A stretch of 55,326 bases of DNA from an uncultured bacterium (lineage in GTDB: Bacteria > Planctomycetota > UBA1135 > UBA2386). The position numbers and the translations under genes are program-made. Position 1 is the first letter of the stretch; the number at the start of each line of letters is the position of its first letter. This document shows, in pieces, positions 1-8,932 of the stretch. The notes below the pieces were generated by a model, which ran no database searches, was not told the origin of the DNA, and was given only the letters and a program-made list of their open reading frames with translations. Location of the stretch: assembly GCA_937906475.1 (NCBI GenBank), contig CALCZA010000079.1:1-55326 (forward strand), in the 5' to 3' direction.

Positions 1-2
1 GT

Positions 3-1910
3 GGCGCCGTGCAATGGTTGCCCGACCAGAAGAGCCTTTTGGTGCGTTCCGTTGTTGCCGGGCCGCGGCCGATTAAGGGTCGCGTGCCGAAGGGGCCGGT
101 GGTGCAGCAAACGCAGAGTGGTTTGGTCGCGCAGGTGCGCACCTACCAGGACTTGCTGCAGAACACTCATGACGAAGACTTGCTTGAGTACTACGGCAGT
201 AGCCAACTCGCCGTCGTCGATGCTGGGTCGCTAGCAGTCACGCCGCTCGGCAAGCCGGCGATGTATTCGCGCGTGTCGCCGTCACCCGATGGCACGTTGC
301 TGTTGACCGATGTGATGCAGCGACCGTTCTCGTATGTGGTGCCGGTCAGCCGGTTCCCGCGCACGACGACGATTATGAACATGGCCGGCGTTGAGCAGCG
401 GGAGTTGTGCCGGGACCGCCTGCAGGATGCGATTCCGATCGGTGGCGTCAAGAAGGGGCCGCGTCGCGTCGCTTGGCTGGCGACTGCGCAGCACGCCCTT
501 TATTGGGCCGAGGCTCAAGACGACGGCGATCCGAAGAACAAGGTGCCGCACCGCGACTTCGTGTTCATGCTCGCCGAGCCGAAGGGCAGTCCGCGTCTCT
601 GGTTCAGGACCGAGTACCGCGCCGGTGGTGTGCAGTTCAGCGGTGATGGCCAGGTGGTGTTGGCCAGCGAGGTCGATCGCAAGACGCGCACCGAACGTGT
701 CTGGCGTCACGACATGAACAAACTCGGCCAGTCTGGCGAGTTGGTCTATGAGCGTTCGATGCAGGATGTCTATGGCGATCCGGGCCGCACCGTTTCGGAG
801 CGCACTCGCGATGGCCGTTCGGTGTTGCGTGCACGCGAAGGCCGACTGTTCTTGTCTGGCCTCGGCGCGTCGCCCAAGGGCAGTCGCCCGTTCCTCGATA
901 ATTGGGTCGTCAAGACAGGTGAGAAGCAGCGCGTGTTCGAGTCAGCCGATGGCCGCCACGAGACGTTCATGGGCTTCGTTGGTCCAGGCACGACCGAGTT
1001 CCTGGTTCGCAGCGAGAGCAAGACCGAACCGCCCTCGTTGGTCTACATCAACACTGAGACCGGCAAGCGTCGCGTGCTCCATTCGTTCGATGATCCGGCG
1101 GCTAAGTGGACCAAGCTGATTAAGAAGCGGTTGGTGCGTTACGAGCGCGAAGACGGCGTGCCGATGAATGGCACGCTCTACTTGCCGCCGAGCTACAAGG
1201 AAGGCGACAAGTTGCCGTGCCTGGTGTGGGCCTACCCGCGCGAGTACGTGAAAGCGAGTGATGCTGGTCAGGTGCGCGCGACGCCGAACCGCTACCTGCG
1301 GTTGCGTGGCAGTTCGCATCTGTTCATGCTGCTCAACGGCTACGCGGTGTTTGATAACGCCTCAATGCCGATCGTCGGGCCGCGTCGTACCGCCAATGAT
1401 ACGTTCATTGATCAGGTGCGCATGAATGGCGAGGCGGCGGTCAAGGCGTTGACAGCTGAAGGCTGTATTGATCCGCAGCGAGTTGCGGTCGCCGGTCACA
1501 GTTACGGCGCGTTCATGACGGCGAACCTGCTCGCGCACAGCGACATGTTCTGTTGCGGCATTGCGCGATCCGGCGCCTACAACCGCACGTTGACGCCGTT
1601 TGGATTCCAGAATGAAGAACGCACCTACTGGGAGGCACCGGAGATCTACTTCGCGATGTCGCCGTTCATGCACGTGCCGAAGATCAATGAGCCGATCCTG
1701 TTGATCCACGGCCAGGACGACAACAACTCGGGCACGTTCCCGATCCAAAGCCAGCGTTTGTTCGTCGCGCTCAAGGGCCACGGCGGCAACGCGCGGTTGT
1801 GCTTCTTGCCGTTTGAGAGTCACGGCTACCGCGGCAGGCAGAGCGTGTTGCACTGCCTCGCGGAGATGTCGAACTGGCTCGACCAGCACTGCAAGGGCGC
1901 CCCGAAGTAG
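3..1910 (+). CDS. S9D prolyl-oligopeptidase-family serine peptidase, 5' truncated
   Basis: This is the C-terminal part of an alpha/beta-hydrolase serine peptidase of the prolyl oligopeptidase clan. The frame is open at the left window edge, so the N-terminus is missing. If the GTG at 9 is counted as residue 1, the nucleophile is Ser498 in GHSYGAF, the acid is Asp571 in HGQDDNNSG, and the base is His605 in ESHGY, so the full triad is present. The stretches around the triad (ARSGAYNRTLTPFGFQ, NNSGTF, FESHGY) are those I associate with the S9D glutamyl endopeptidase-like group known from plant chloroplasts and bacteria. The upstream 350 or so residues fit the beta-propeller that normally gates the active site. 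The substrate cannot be read from sequence. The gene converges on the oxidoreductase gene, with inverted repeats directly after its stop. Confidence 0.9.
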   Translation, partial: GAVQWLPDQKSLLVRSVVAGPRPIKGRVPKGPVVQQTQSGLVAQVRTYQDLLQNTHDEDLLEYYGSSQLAVVDAGSLAVTPLGKPAMYSRVSPSPDGTLLLTDVMQRPFSYVVPVSRFPRTTTIMNMAGVEQRELCRDRLQDAIPIGGVKKGPRRVAWLATAQHALYWAEAQDDGDPKNKVPHRDFVFMLAEPKGSPRLWFRTEYRAGGVQFSGDGQVVLASEVDRKTRTERVWRHDMNKLGQSGELVYERSMQDVYGDPGRTVSERTRDGRSVLRAREGRLFLSGLGASPKGSRPFLDNWVVKTGEKQRVFESADGRHETFMGFVGPGTTEFLVRSESKTEPPSLVYINTETGKRRVLHSFDDPAAKWTKLIKKRLVRYEREDGVPMNGTLYLPPSYKEGDKLPCLVWAYPREYVKASDAGQVRATPNRYLRLRGSSHLFMLLNGYAVFDNASMPIVGPRRTANDTFIDQVRMNGEAAVKALTAEGCIDPQRVAVAGHSYGAFMTANLLAHSDMFCCGIARSGAYNRTLTPFGFQNEERTYWEAPEIYFAMSPFMHVPKINEPILLIHGQDDNNSGTFPIQSQRLFVALKGHGGNARLCFLPFESHGYRGRQSVLHCLAEMSNWLDQHCKGAPK

Positions 1911-1911
1911 G

Positions 1912-1929
1912 GCGCGGGCTTAGCCGCGC
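1912..1929 (+). terminator. Hairpin just after the S9 peptidase stop
   Basis: The arms GCGCGG (1912-1917) and CCGCGC (1924-1929) pair around a 6-base loop, two bases after the stop codon, and are followed by TTT. It is a short GC-rich stem with a weak U-tract, so a plausible but not strong intrinsic terminator for the rightward peptidase gene. Confidence 0.45.
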
Positions 1930-1930
1930 T

Positions 1931-1968
1931 TTCGAACTGGTCCCAACCTAGAACTGGGTCAGTTCGAA
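1931..1968. terminator. Bidirectional inverted repeat between convergent genes
   Basis: TTCGAACTG (1931-1939) and CAGTTCGAA (1960-1968) form a 9-bp perfect stem. Inside it CCCA (1942-1945) pairs with TGGG (1955-1958) as a second short stem. The right arm lies within the last codons of the leftward oxidoreductase gene, whose stop is at 1948-1950. The position between two convergent genes suggests a shared terminator. There is no long T-run on either side, so the function is inferred from position and symmetry. Confidence 0.5.
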
Positions 1969-3300
1969 GCCGCGTCGGTATTCCTTCGAGACGAACGACT
2001 GCGCCCGTTCGGAGTTGGTGACGCGCAAGTTAGCTGCGTCCCATTCGAGCGTTTCGCCCGAACGCAGCGCTAGGTTGCCGAGCAGAATCGACTCGGTGAA
2101 CGGCGCGGCATACTCGAAGTTGGCCATTGGCTGTGTGCCACTGAGAATGCCCTGTAGCCATTCATCGTGGATGCCAGGCGAACGCAGTAGCGTCTGCTTG
2201 GGTGGGGTGAAGTCCTTGAACTTCTCCTGTGGGTAGAGGTCGAACCGCTCGCCGTAGTCGGTCGGTGAGTAGAGCTTGCCCTCGCTTCCGACCAGCAAAA
2301 ATCCGCCGCGGGCCAGCTTGACCTCGTCGCCGAGGATCGATGCATCCGGCTTGCGGCCACCATCGTACCAGTGCAGTACGACGGCTTCGCGGTTGCCTTT
2401 TTTGGGGAAGTGGAACTTGATCGACGATTGGTTCGGCGCCGTCTGCTCAGTGCCGCCTTCGGAGTTGGCCTCGATCTTGGTCGGGGCGTCGAGTTCCAGC
2501 GCAAAGAACGGCATGTTGGCGATGTGGCAGGCCATGTCGCCGAGGGCTCCGGTGCCAAAGTCCCAGAACCCGCGCCAGTTGAACGGTGCGTAGCCGTTGA
2601 AGCCGGTGTCTTTCTTGCCGGCCGCGTAGCTGCGCCACTTTGCCGGGCCTAGCCAGAGATCCCAGCGCAGTTCCTTCGGGATCGCGTCGATGTGGGTTGG
2701 CTTGTCGATGCCTTGCGGCCAGACCGGGCGGTTGGTCCATACGTGCACTTCGCGCACGCTGCCGATGACACCGGCGCGCACGCATTCGACGGCGGTGCGT
2801 AGGCCATCGAGGCAGGTGCCCTGGTTGCCCATCGACGTGATCACGCCACTCTTGCGGGCGGCATCGCGCAGCAAGCGTGCCTCTTCGACAGTGTGCGTTA
2901 GCGGCTTCTGCACGAAGCAGTGGATACCCTTCGACATTGCCATCAGGGCGGGGCCGGCATGAGTGTGGTCGGGCGTGCTGATGGTGATCGCGTCGAGTTT
3001 CTCGCGATCGATCATGTCGCGCCAGTCGTGATAGAACGTCGCGCCAGGGTGCTTTACACGCGCCCGCTTGGCTTGGTTCTCGTCGACATCGCAAATCGCG
3101 ACGATGTCCTGGGTGCGAGCGCAGCCTTGCATGTCGCTGAAGCCTTTGCCGCCGCAGCCGACGACGCCGATGCGCAGTCGTGCGTTGGCTGAACGAGCGC
3201 GGAGCGGGGCGCGCACCGGTTCGTTTTGTGCTCCGAGGGCAGCGGCGCTGCCGAATGCAGCGCCGGCAAGCAGAAAGTCACGACGAGATGGAGAAGCCAT
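1948..3300 (-). CDS. Tat-exported Gfo/Idh/MocA family oxidoreductase
   Basis: A 450-residue NAD(P)-dependent oxidoreductase, predicted to be exported folded through the Tat pathway. The N-terminus carries SRRDFLLAGAAFG, a twin-arginine signal followed by an alanine-rich stretch and a likely cleavage site near LGAQ. The Rossmann fold starts at about residue 43 with GVVGCGGKGF (45-54), and QKPLTH at 131-136 replaces the more common EKP motif of the family. The C-terminal half fits the GFO/IDH/MocA substrate-binding domain. Proteins of this type are strongly expanded in Planctomycetota and are thought to act on sugars or polyols, but the substrate is unknown here. It stands alone on the minus strand between the peptidase and the cytochrome gene. 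Confidence 0.92.
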   Translation of the reverse strand: MASPSRRDFLLAGAAFGSAAALGAQNEPVRAPLRARSANARLRIGVVGCGGKGFSDMQGCARTQDIVAICDVDENQAKRARVKHPGATFYHDWRDMIDREKLDAITISTPDHTHAGPALMAMSKGIHCFVQKPLTHTVEEARLLRDAARKSGVITSMGNQGTCLDGLRTAVECVRAGVIGSVREVHVWTNRPVWPQGIDKPTHIDAIPKELRWDLWLGPAKWRSYAAGKKDTGFNGYAPFNWRGFWDFGTGALGDMACHIANMPFFALELDAPTKIEANSEGGTEQTAPNQSSIKFHFPKKGNREAVVLHWYDGGRKPDASILGDEVKLARGGFLLVGSEGKLYSPTDYGERFDLYPQEKFKDFTPPKQTLLRSPGIHDEWLQGILSGTQPMANFEYAAPFTESILLGNLALRSGETLEWDAANLRVTNSERAQSFVSKEYRRGFELTQF

Positions 3301-3372
3301 GGCAGGACTGTAGCCGCTACAGCCTGTCAGGCGACACGTCGGAGTCTTGTTACGTCACGCGTATGGTGACGG

Positions 3373-4836
3373 CTACTTCGGCTCGAGGCCGTGTTCGATC
3401 AGTTTCCATCGATCGGTATAGAGGAAATCGGGCGACTGCTCGAAGTCATGGCATTGCGCGCACATTTCCGATTTGAGCACGCCACCGATGATGCCCATCT
3501 TTTTCTTGCCGCCGCTAATCATGTGGCCGCTACCTGGGCCGTGGCAGCGTTCGCAGCCGACGTTCGCGAGGCTCGGCGTGTCTTCGTAGGTCTTGAAGCC
3601 AGATTGCTCGCCGTAGCCGATGACGTGGCAGCCGACACAGTCGGGATACTTCGTTACCGGCCAGCCATATCGCTTGGGGTCGGCTTCTGCATCGACCAGC
3701 GTTTGCCACGCGTGCGCGTGCTTGCTAGCTCCCCACGCCTTGGCGGCGGTCGGGTGACAGATCGTGCATTGCGTGGTACCGACGTAGCTGTCGCCGTTGG
3801 GCGTGGGCTTCTGCTCAGCCATCAGCGCGAGCACATTCGACTCGGCGACGTTCATGCGGTGCATCATGATCACTTCCTTGACGTTCGGGTCGCCACCACC
3901 GCCGGGGATCGTCTGGCTGCCCGCGAGTGGCACAGTTTCACACGCGACGCGCGATGTGTCGCCGTCGCGCCATAGTCGTGCATCGAGAACGACGCGGCCG
4001 CGAATGCCGGTGAACACCAGTGGCACGCCAGCAACCAGCGCGGCGGCTCCGTCCGGTTCGATGTAGCCGGGATCGACACCAATGACGAGGTCGGGACGTG
4101 GCGTGAGCTTTGGAATGATGCCTCGGATTTGCACGTCGGTGCCGTGCACCATTGCGATGCGCATCATTGTGTCCGCTTGGCCTTCGAAGACGCCTGTCCA
4201 CGCGATCACGGGGTCGGTGCGCATCACGTGTGACTTCTCGCTGCGCAGGGCTTCGGGCAGTTCGGACATCAGCAGTGACGCAATACGAACGGTCTTGTCG
4301 CGAATGATCTTCTCTTGAAACGGCTTCGCAGGCCACGCCTCGGCGGTGCTGGTCAGGTTGCTAGCGACTGCCGGGCCACCGAGTAGGAAGTCACTCCAGT
4401 CGGCGAGTGGCAGTTCTAGGTCGTGCAACCCGACCCCGACGGCGTCGTAGCTGCGCTCCATCGTGAATAGAATCTGTGCCGCTGTGAACAGCTTCTGCTT
4501 GTCGAGTTCGCTGCTGCCCGAAACGATGTTGCCGCCTTCGAGCAGCAGGTCGTAGTTGCGTTGCTCGCCGATGTGTTGCATGCGGCGGGCTAGACCACCG
4601 AGTTGGCCACTCGCGCAACCGCACGGCTCAAGCCTGCCGAGCATCAAACCCGAGATCAGGATGCGGATCGCATCTGGCGGCGGCTGCACGGGATCTTGCT
4701 CACCAACGTTCTTGGTGTGCTGAGGATCCTGCGCGTTTGTGGTCGCCTTCGCGGGGCCGCACTGAGCGAACGTGGTGAAGATCGTGGCTAGACCGGTGAC
4801 GAGCAGCATGCTGCTCGCGAGGTTCATTTGGGTCAT
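3373..4836 (-). CDS. Tetraheme c-type cytochrome fused to a degenerate metallophosphoesterase-like domain
   Basis: A 487-residue exported protein with two halves. The C-terminal 130 residues hold four CxxCH heme sites (CTICH 357, CVGCH 400, CERCH 428, CAQCH 459) and a KHAHAW stretch near 372 that could supply distal heme ligands, in the manner of cytochrome c554-type tetrahemes. Residues 55 to about 310 resemble the UshA-like metallophosphoesterase fold, including the EPCGC and GGLARR signatures. The usual metal-binding DxH is replaced by LMLG, and the GNHE/D motif reads GLHD, so this half is probably not an active phosphoesterase. The N-terminus is a hydrophobic export signal, and Cys26 might be lipidated. 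The start overlaps the stop of the upstream DUF1573 gene by ATGA, so the two are probably co-translated. An electron-transfer role in the periplasm is inferred. Confidence 0.85.
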   Translation of the reverse strand: MTQMNLASSMLLVTGLATIFTTFAQCGPAKATTNAQDPQHTKNVGEQDPVQPPPDAIRILISGLMLGRLEPCGCASGQLGGLARRMQHIGEQRNYDLLLEGGNIVSGSSELDKQKLFTAAQILFTMERSYDAVGVGLHDLELPLADWSDFLLGGPAVASNLTSTAEAWPAKPFQEKIIRDKTVRIASLLMSELPEALRSEKSHVMRTDPVIAWTGVFEGQADTMMRIAMVHGTDVQIRGIIPKLTPRPDLVIGVDPGYIEPDGAAALVAGVPLVFTGIRGRVVLDARLWRDGDTSRVACETVPLAGSQTIPGGGGDPNVKEVIMMHRMNVAESNVLALMAEQKPTPNGDSYVGTTQCTICHPTAAKAWGASKHAHAWQTLVDAEADPKRYGWPVTKYPDCVGCHVIGYGEQSGFKTYEDTPSLANVGCERCHGPGSGHMISGGKKKMGIIGGVLKSEMCAQCHDFEQSPDFLYTDRWKLIEHGLEPK

Positions 4837-6065
4837 GGCGTTCGAGACTGGAATACGACCAAGTCAATCGGCAGTGTGGGGGCGATGTCCGCAGACCCGT
4901 CGCCTTTCTTGGTCAAAACGATTTTGCCGCGGAAGGAGTAAGTAGGACCAGCCGGTTCCCCATTGAGTAGGCCGCCTAAGTAGCGCACTTCCATGCGTTG
5001 CTGGCGGTTCTTGTTGGGCACCGGCGTCAGGGTGACCGCGAACAGGGATGTCACGTCGCGGCCGTCATTCCCGACGATGTTACGCACCACAAACTCCGGA
5101 CTGCGGTGACGATTGTGGTCAGTGACCAGCACCGACTGCATCTGCATCATGCGCTCGGGCTGTGCTTTGTTGAGGTGTGTTGAGATCGAGATCTTGTCGA
5201 TCGGCGAGGCCTCGAGATCCGGGACGACCTTCCAGGATACTTCGAGCGCTACCGTGTAGTCCGGAATGTCGGTTTTCACCAGTATCAGCGCGCGGTGGTT
5301 GCCGAGTGCACCGGGCGAGCAGGTGGCGCGCACTACGACGTGATCCTCATCAGGTTCGAGCGTCGCTTCGATGTCTATGTCGGTGGTCTTGACCGATGTG
5401 AACTTGACGTTGGGGTGGTTGTCATCGCCACGAAGCGTGGTGAGCCTCTTGCCCGTCATTGATTGCGCAACGCTGCCGAAATCGATCGCCGCGAACGGGT
5501 GAAGCACGACCGGCGCATCGATGCCGAAGCGCACGAGGAACGCCCATCGGATCCGCGCCATGCCGGTGGTGTCATCAAGTGGCTGCAGCAGGATGTAGCC
5601 ACGACTGACGGCCTTTGGTAGATCGATCGCTTCCTTTTTCCGCGTGTCGACCGTGATCCGCATGATCGCCCGCTCGTCTTCCTGAGGCAGGTTGCGAGGA
5701 AAGCCGGTGCCGTCGATCGGGCGGTCCGTGCCATCGGGCTTGCGTAGCCGGATCTCGGCCTTGCCACACGAACACTCAAGGTGCACTCGCAGCGGCACGT
5801 GCGGCTCGCCAAGTAGCGATAGATCGAGTTCGAACTCGTGCTCGCGCTGTTCGCCATGGGGCACGATGCCGAAGTCGTGGTCGAGGATCAGGCGGGCCTT
5901 TTCCTTGGAGCCGACCTGGGCGCTGATCGCCGGGGTGGCGTGGCCATTGTCACGCATCGAGCCGGCGCGCCCGGCAGAGCCGCCGGAATCACCACGCGCC
6001 TCCGAATTGGAGCACGAGATGAACAGGAGCGGCAGGGCAACAAGGGTCAGCAACAAGAGGCGCAT
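4833..6065 (-). CDS. DUF1573-type lipoprotein
   Basis: An exported protein of about 410 residues. The start is placed at the ATG at 6065 because it gives a compact lipoprotein signal (MRLLLLTLVA then LLFISC, lipid Cys18). A TTG at 6086 would only add seven residues. Residues around 50-100 show the DUF1573 pattern DHDFGIV followed by a hydrophobic strand and ECSCGKAEI, an Ig-like fold common in Bacteroidetes and Planctomycetota surface proteins. The remainder looks like further Ig-like beta-sandwich sequence. The molecular function is unknown. It is translationally coupled to the tetraheme cytochrome gene, which suggests the two work together at the membrane or in the periplasm. Confidence 0.8.
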   Translation of the reverse strand: MRLLLLTLVALPLLFISCSNSEARGDSGGSAGRAGSMRDNGHATPAISAQVGSKEKARLILDHDFGIVPHGEQREHEFELDLSLLGEPHVPLRVHLECSCGKAEIRLRKPDGTDRPIDGTGFPRNLPQEDERAIMRITVDTRKKEAIDLPKAVSRGYILLQPLDDTTGMARIRWAFLVRFGIDAPVVLHPFAAIDFGSVAQSMTGKRLTTLRGDDNHPNVKFTSVKTTDIDIEATLEPDEDHVVVRATCSPGALGNHRALILVKTDIPDYTVALEVSWKVVPDLEASPIDKISISTHLNKAQPERMMQMQSVLVTDHNRHRSPEFVVRNIVGNDGRDVTSLFAVTLTPVPNKNRQQRMEVRYLGGLLNGEPAGPTYSFRGKIVLTKKGDGSADIAPTLPIDLVVFQSRTP

Positions 6066-6135
6066 GCTGAGCCAATAGTAAGGCAAGAGTGCGACGCAAC
6101 GCGCTGGTTGCAGGGAGAAGTAGTGCGAAGTACAT

Positions 6136-6174
6136 ACTCGCGGCCGCTTCTCAGGTGAAGAAGCGGCCGCGAGT
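6136..6174. terminator. 16-bp perfect hairpin containing two NotI-type octamers
   Basis: ACTCGCGGCCGCTTCT (6136-6151) and AGAAGCGGCCGCGAGT (6159-6174) are perfect inverted repeats with a 7-base loop CAGGTGA. The element sits in the 264-base gap between the NtrC-type regulator gene, which ends at 6330, and the DUF1573 gene, which starts at 6065, both leftward. It could terminate the regulator operon before the DUF1573-cytochrome operon, but no T-tract follows either arm. I see no gene in the rest of this gap. Confidence 0.55.
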
Positions 6175-6329
6175 GGTTGCCGGAGTGTCTGCTAGATAAG
6201 AGCAACCGACGGGCCAAGTCCTCCAGATTTGCAACGTGCCCATGTCACCGCGGTTGGTGTTTGGGCCGGCGGCTACTACCGGTGCGGATCTGGCGCCATC
6301 ACCATGGCAGGCGTGCCACAGGTAGTGAC

Positions 6330-7730
6330 TCAGGAGCCCGAAATACGGTGCCGCTTCAGCTTTCTGTGCAGCGTGGTGTAGTCGATGCGCAGGGTCCTGG
6401 CCGCGGCGGCTTTGTTGCCATTGCAGGCTGCCAGCGTCTGCGTCAGGATCTCAGCCTCCAACGCATCGGTTGCATTCTGCAACCGCTTGGCCAGTGGCTG
6501 GTCCGGGTCGGTCGAAGTTGATGGGGCTGCGACGGTCGCGGTTGGGGTCGCGGCGGTGGCGATGCCGACGTCGGCTTCGTCGAGTTCACTGTTGGTCGCC
6601 ATCATGACCATGCGCCGCAGGGCGTTGCGTAGTTCGCGCAGATTGCCGGGCCACGAGTAGCGTCGCAGGGCCTGTTCGCCTGCGGTTGTAAAACCGTCGA
6701 CCCGGCGGCCCATTTCGATGTTGGCCTCCGCCAGGAATGCGCGTGCGAAGTGCGTGATGTCATCCGGGCGTTCGCGAAGTGGCGGTAGGGTGACGGTGAA
6801 CTCGGCGATGCGGTGGTAGAGGTCGACGCGGAAGCGTCCTGCTTCAATGTCGACTTGCAGATCGGCGTTGGTGGCCGTCAGCAGGCGGGCACGGAACGGC
6901 ACGGGCTTGTTGCCGCCGACCGGTACGATGACACGTTCTTGCAGCGCGCGCAGCAGTTTGGCTTGCAGTGGCAGCGGCAGGTTCCCGAGTTCATCGAGGA
7001 ACAACGTGCCGCCATCCGCCATCGTAAACAGGCCTTGGCGGCTGCGGTCGGCACCTGTGAACGCTCCGCGCTCGTGGCCGAACAGTTGGCTTTCGAGTAG
7101 GTGCTCCGGCAACGCACCGCAATCAATGGCAACGAACGGTCCGCTCTGCAATGGTGACAAGTGGTGGATGGCGCGCGCGGCAATCTCCTTGCCGGTGCCA
7201 GACTCGCCGGTGATCAGCACCGAGACCGTGTCTTGTTGCGCCACGATCTCGAGCGTGCGGCGCAGGTCTTGGGCGACACGGCTTGGGCCGAAGTCGAGCG
7301 GTGTGTGCGCCTGCGCGTCGCGCAGTTGTTGCACCTCGCGGCGCAGCGCGTGCTGTTCTGCGGCGCGGTTTACTGACAGTTTCAGTCGCTCTTGGTCGAA
7401 TGGCTTGGCCTGGTAATCGAACGCGCCTTCCTTGATCGCATCGACCGCGGTCGCTAGGTCCTCGACGGCACTCAGCAAGACCACTGGCAGATCGGAAAAC
7501 TGGCGGCGCACCGAACGCAGCAGTTCAAGCCCCGAGACCTCGGGCATGCGCATGTCGCTGAGCACGACGTCTGGCAGTTGGCCCGAGTCAGCAGATTGTT
7601 GCAGTAGCTCGAGCGCTTGCTTGCCGTTCTCGGCTTCCCGCACCTCGTAGCCCGCATCTTCGAACAATCCGCGCAACATCCAGCGCAGGTCCGGTTCGTC
7701 GTCAACGATCAGCAATTGGTGGCGGGCCAT
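6330..7730 (-). CDS. NtrC-family sigma54-dependent response regulator
   Basis: A 466-residue two-component regulator with the complete three-domain layout. The receiver (1-120) has Asp10, Asp11, phospho-acceptor Asp59 (VVLSDMRMP) and Lys109. The AAA+ domain has Walker A GESGTGKE at 175-182, the sigma54-contacting GAFTGA loop at 222-227, and Walker B GGTLFLDE at 240-247. The C-terminus is a Fis-type helix-turn-helix (about 425-466, NKAAAARTLRIDYTTLHRKL). The intact GAFTGA loop means it should activate sigma54 promoters. Its start overlaps the 3' end of the histidine kinase gene by 22 bases, so the pair is an operon and almost certainly a cognate system. Target promoters are unknown. The upstream amidase gene hints at an envelope role. 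Confidence 0.96.
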   Translation of the reverse strand: MARHQLLIVDDEPDLRWMLRGLFEDAGYEVREAENGKQALELLQQSADSGQLPDVVLSDMRMPEVSGLELLRSVRRQFSDLPVVLLSAVEDLATAVDAIKEGAFDYQAKPFDQERLKLSVNRAAEQHALRREVQQLRDAQAHTPLDFGPSRVAQDLRRTLEIVAQQDTVSVLITGESGTGKEIAARAIHHLSPLQSGPFVAIDCGALPEHLLESQLFGHERGAFTGADRSRQGLFTMADGGTLFLDELGNLPLPLQAKLLRALQERVIVPVGGNKPVPFRARLLTATNADLQVDIEAGRFRVDLYHRIAEFTVTLPPLRERPDDITHFARAFLAEANIEMGRRVDGFTTAGEQALRRYSWPGNLRELRNALRRMVMMATNSELDEADVGIATAATPTATVAAPSTSTDPDQPLAKRLQNATDALEAEILTQTLAACNGNKAAAARTLRIDYTTLHRKLKRHRISGS

Positions 7731-8932
7731 TTGCTTCTTTTATCGGCAGTTGCAGTGGGGGCCGGCAAGGTCTTCGCGAGCGGCAGCCACAGTAAGGCGC
7801 GGGCACCACCGCGATGGCGGGGATAGAGCCTCACGTCGCCGCCGAGTTCGCTGGCGATGCGGCGGCAGCTGACAAGGCCGAGGCCGGTGCCGGAGATCTT
7901 GGTAGTGAAGAACGGTTGGAATAGGCCATTGCGGACGTTGGCAGGCAAGCCGCAACCTCGGTCGGAGACGATTAGTGCGACGCGGTCGCCAACCACCCGG
8001 GCTTGTAGTTGCACCTCGCCGTCTGGTTCGCACGCCTGTAGGGCGTTGAGCGATAGGTTCATCAATGCTTGCGCCAACAAGGTGCGGTCGACGCGGATGG
8101 TCGCGGACGTGGTCGACGGGGCGACCACAAAACGAACGGCTCGCCGGTGGGCTTCGACGTGTAGCAGGCCTAGCACTTCGGTCAGCGCGGCGATGGCGTC
8201 AAGATCGATCGGTTCGTTCTGCTTGGGCTTGGCGAGGTCGATCAAGTGGGCGATCGTCTCGTCGGCCTTGTCGATGTTGCGGCGGATGACGTCGGTGTGT
8301 TCGGCGACTTCTTCGGCAGTGCGCGGCCGTCGACACAGCGATTCGGCCGTGCCTTTGACGATTGTCAGAGGGTTGCGCAAGTCGTGGGCAATGCTCGCAG
8401 CCAACTCGCCCAGCATCGCCAGGCGATCGGCCTCGACCAGGCGTTGCTCAAGTTCGCCGTGTGCAATCTCGGCGCGATGCAGTTCGCCTTGTTGGCGTTT
8501 GGAGTCGGCGGCCAGCAGGTGATGGCTCTTGATGACCTCGGGGATCCATAGCATCAGTCCGTACGATATCATCGTCGTGCCAAGCAAGAACCACGCGCCG
8601 TGTTCACACGTTATGCGCAGATAGACCGCGGCGGCGTAGTCGGCTTCGGCGCCGCTGAAGTGGATCACCGCAGCTAGGGCATAGCCGAGCCAGAGCAAGA
8701 AGAAGCCGCCGCACACTAGGCGCATTGGCTGGGAATGCAGCGCTGGGCTGGCCTTGCGGGTTCGCCAGAAGAACCACGTTAGCAGCGCGAAGTAGGCCGG
8801 CCGAATCAGCACTGCGAACCCGGTCGGTGGTGTTGGCCATGCGAGCAGCACCGTCAGCAGCGTTAGCAGCGCACAGCTAGTGCGAGCACCGGGCAAGCGG
8901 TAGCGCGTGGGACTGCGGTCGACGGGGGCCAT
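7709..8932 (-). CDS. Membrane sensor histidine kinase
   Basis: A 407-residue histidine kinase. The first 135 residues contain about four hydrophobic segments (near 20-33, 40-56, 72-91 and 112-130) with little loop sequence, so there is no large periplasmic sensor domain. A short coiled linker leads to the H-box IAHDLRNPLT with phospho-accepting His183. The ATPase domain has the N box (MNLSLNALQA), G1 (DRGCGLP), F box (FQPFFTTK) and G2 (GTGLGLV). It should phosphorylate the adjacent NtrC-type regulator, whose gene overlaps its 3' end. The start codon at 8930-8932 lies inside an 8-bp hairpin, which may influence its translation. The signal sensed is unknown and might be membrane state, given the compact membrane module. 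Confidence 0.94.
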   Translation of the reverse strand: MAPVDRSPTRYRLPGARTSCALLTLLTVLLAWPTPPTGFAVLIRPAYFALLTWFFWRTRKASPALHSQPMRLVCGGFFLLWLGYALAAVIHFSGAEADYAAAVYLRITCEHGAWFLLGTTMISYGLMLWIPEVIKSHHLLAADSKRQQGELHRAEIAHGELEQRLVEADRLAMLGELAASIAHDLRNPLTIVKGTAESLCRRPRTAEEVAEHTDVIRRNIDKADETIAHLIDLAKPKQNEPIDLDAIAALTEVLGLLHVEAHRRAVRFVVAPSTTSATIRVDRTLLAQALMNLSLNALQACEPDGEVQLQARVVGDRVALIVSDRGCGLPANVRNGLFQPFFTTKISGTGLGLVSCRRIASELGGDVRLYPRHRGGARALLWLPLAKTLPAPTATADKRSKWPATNC

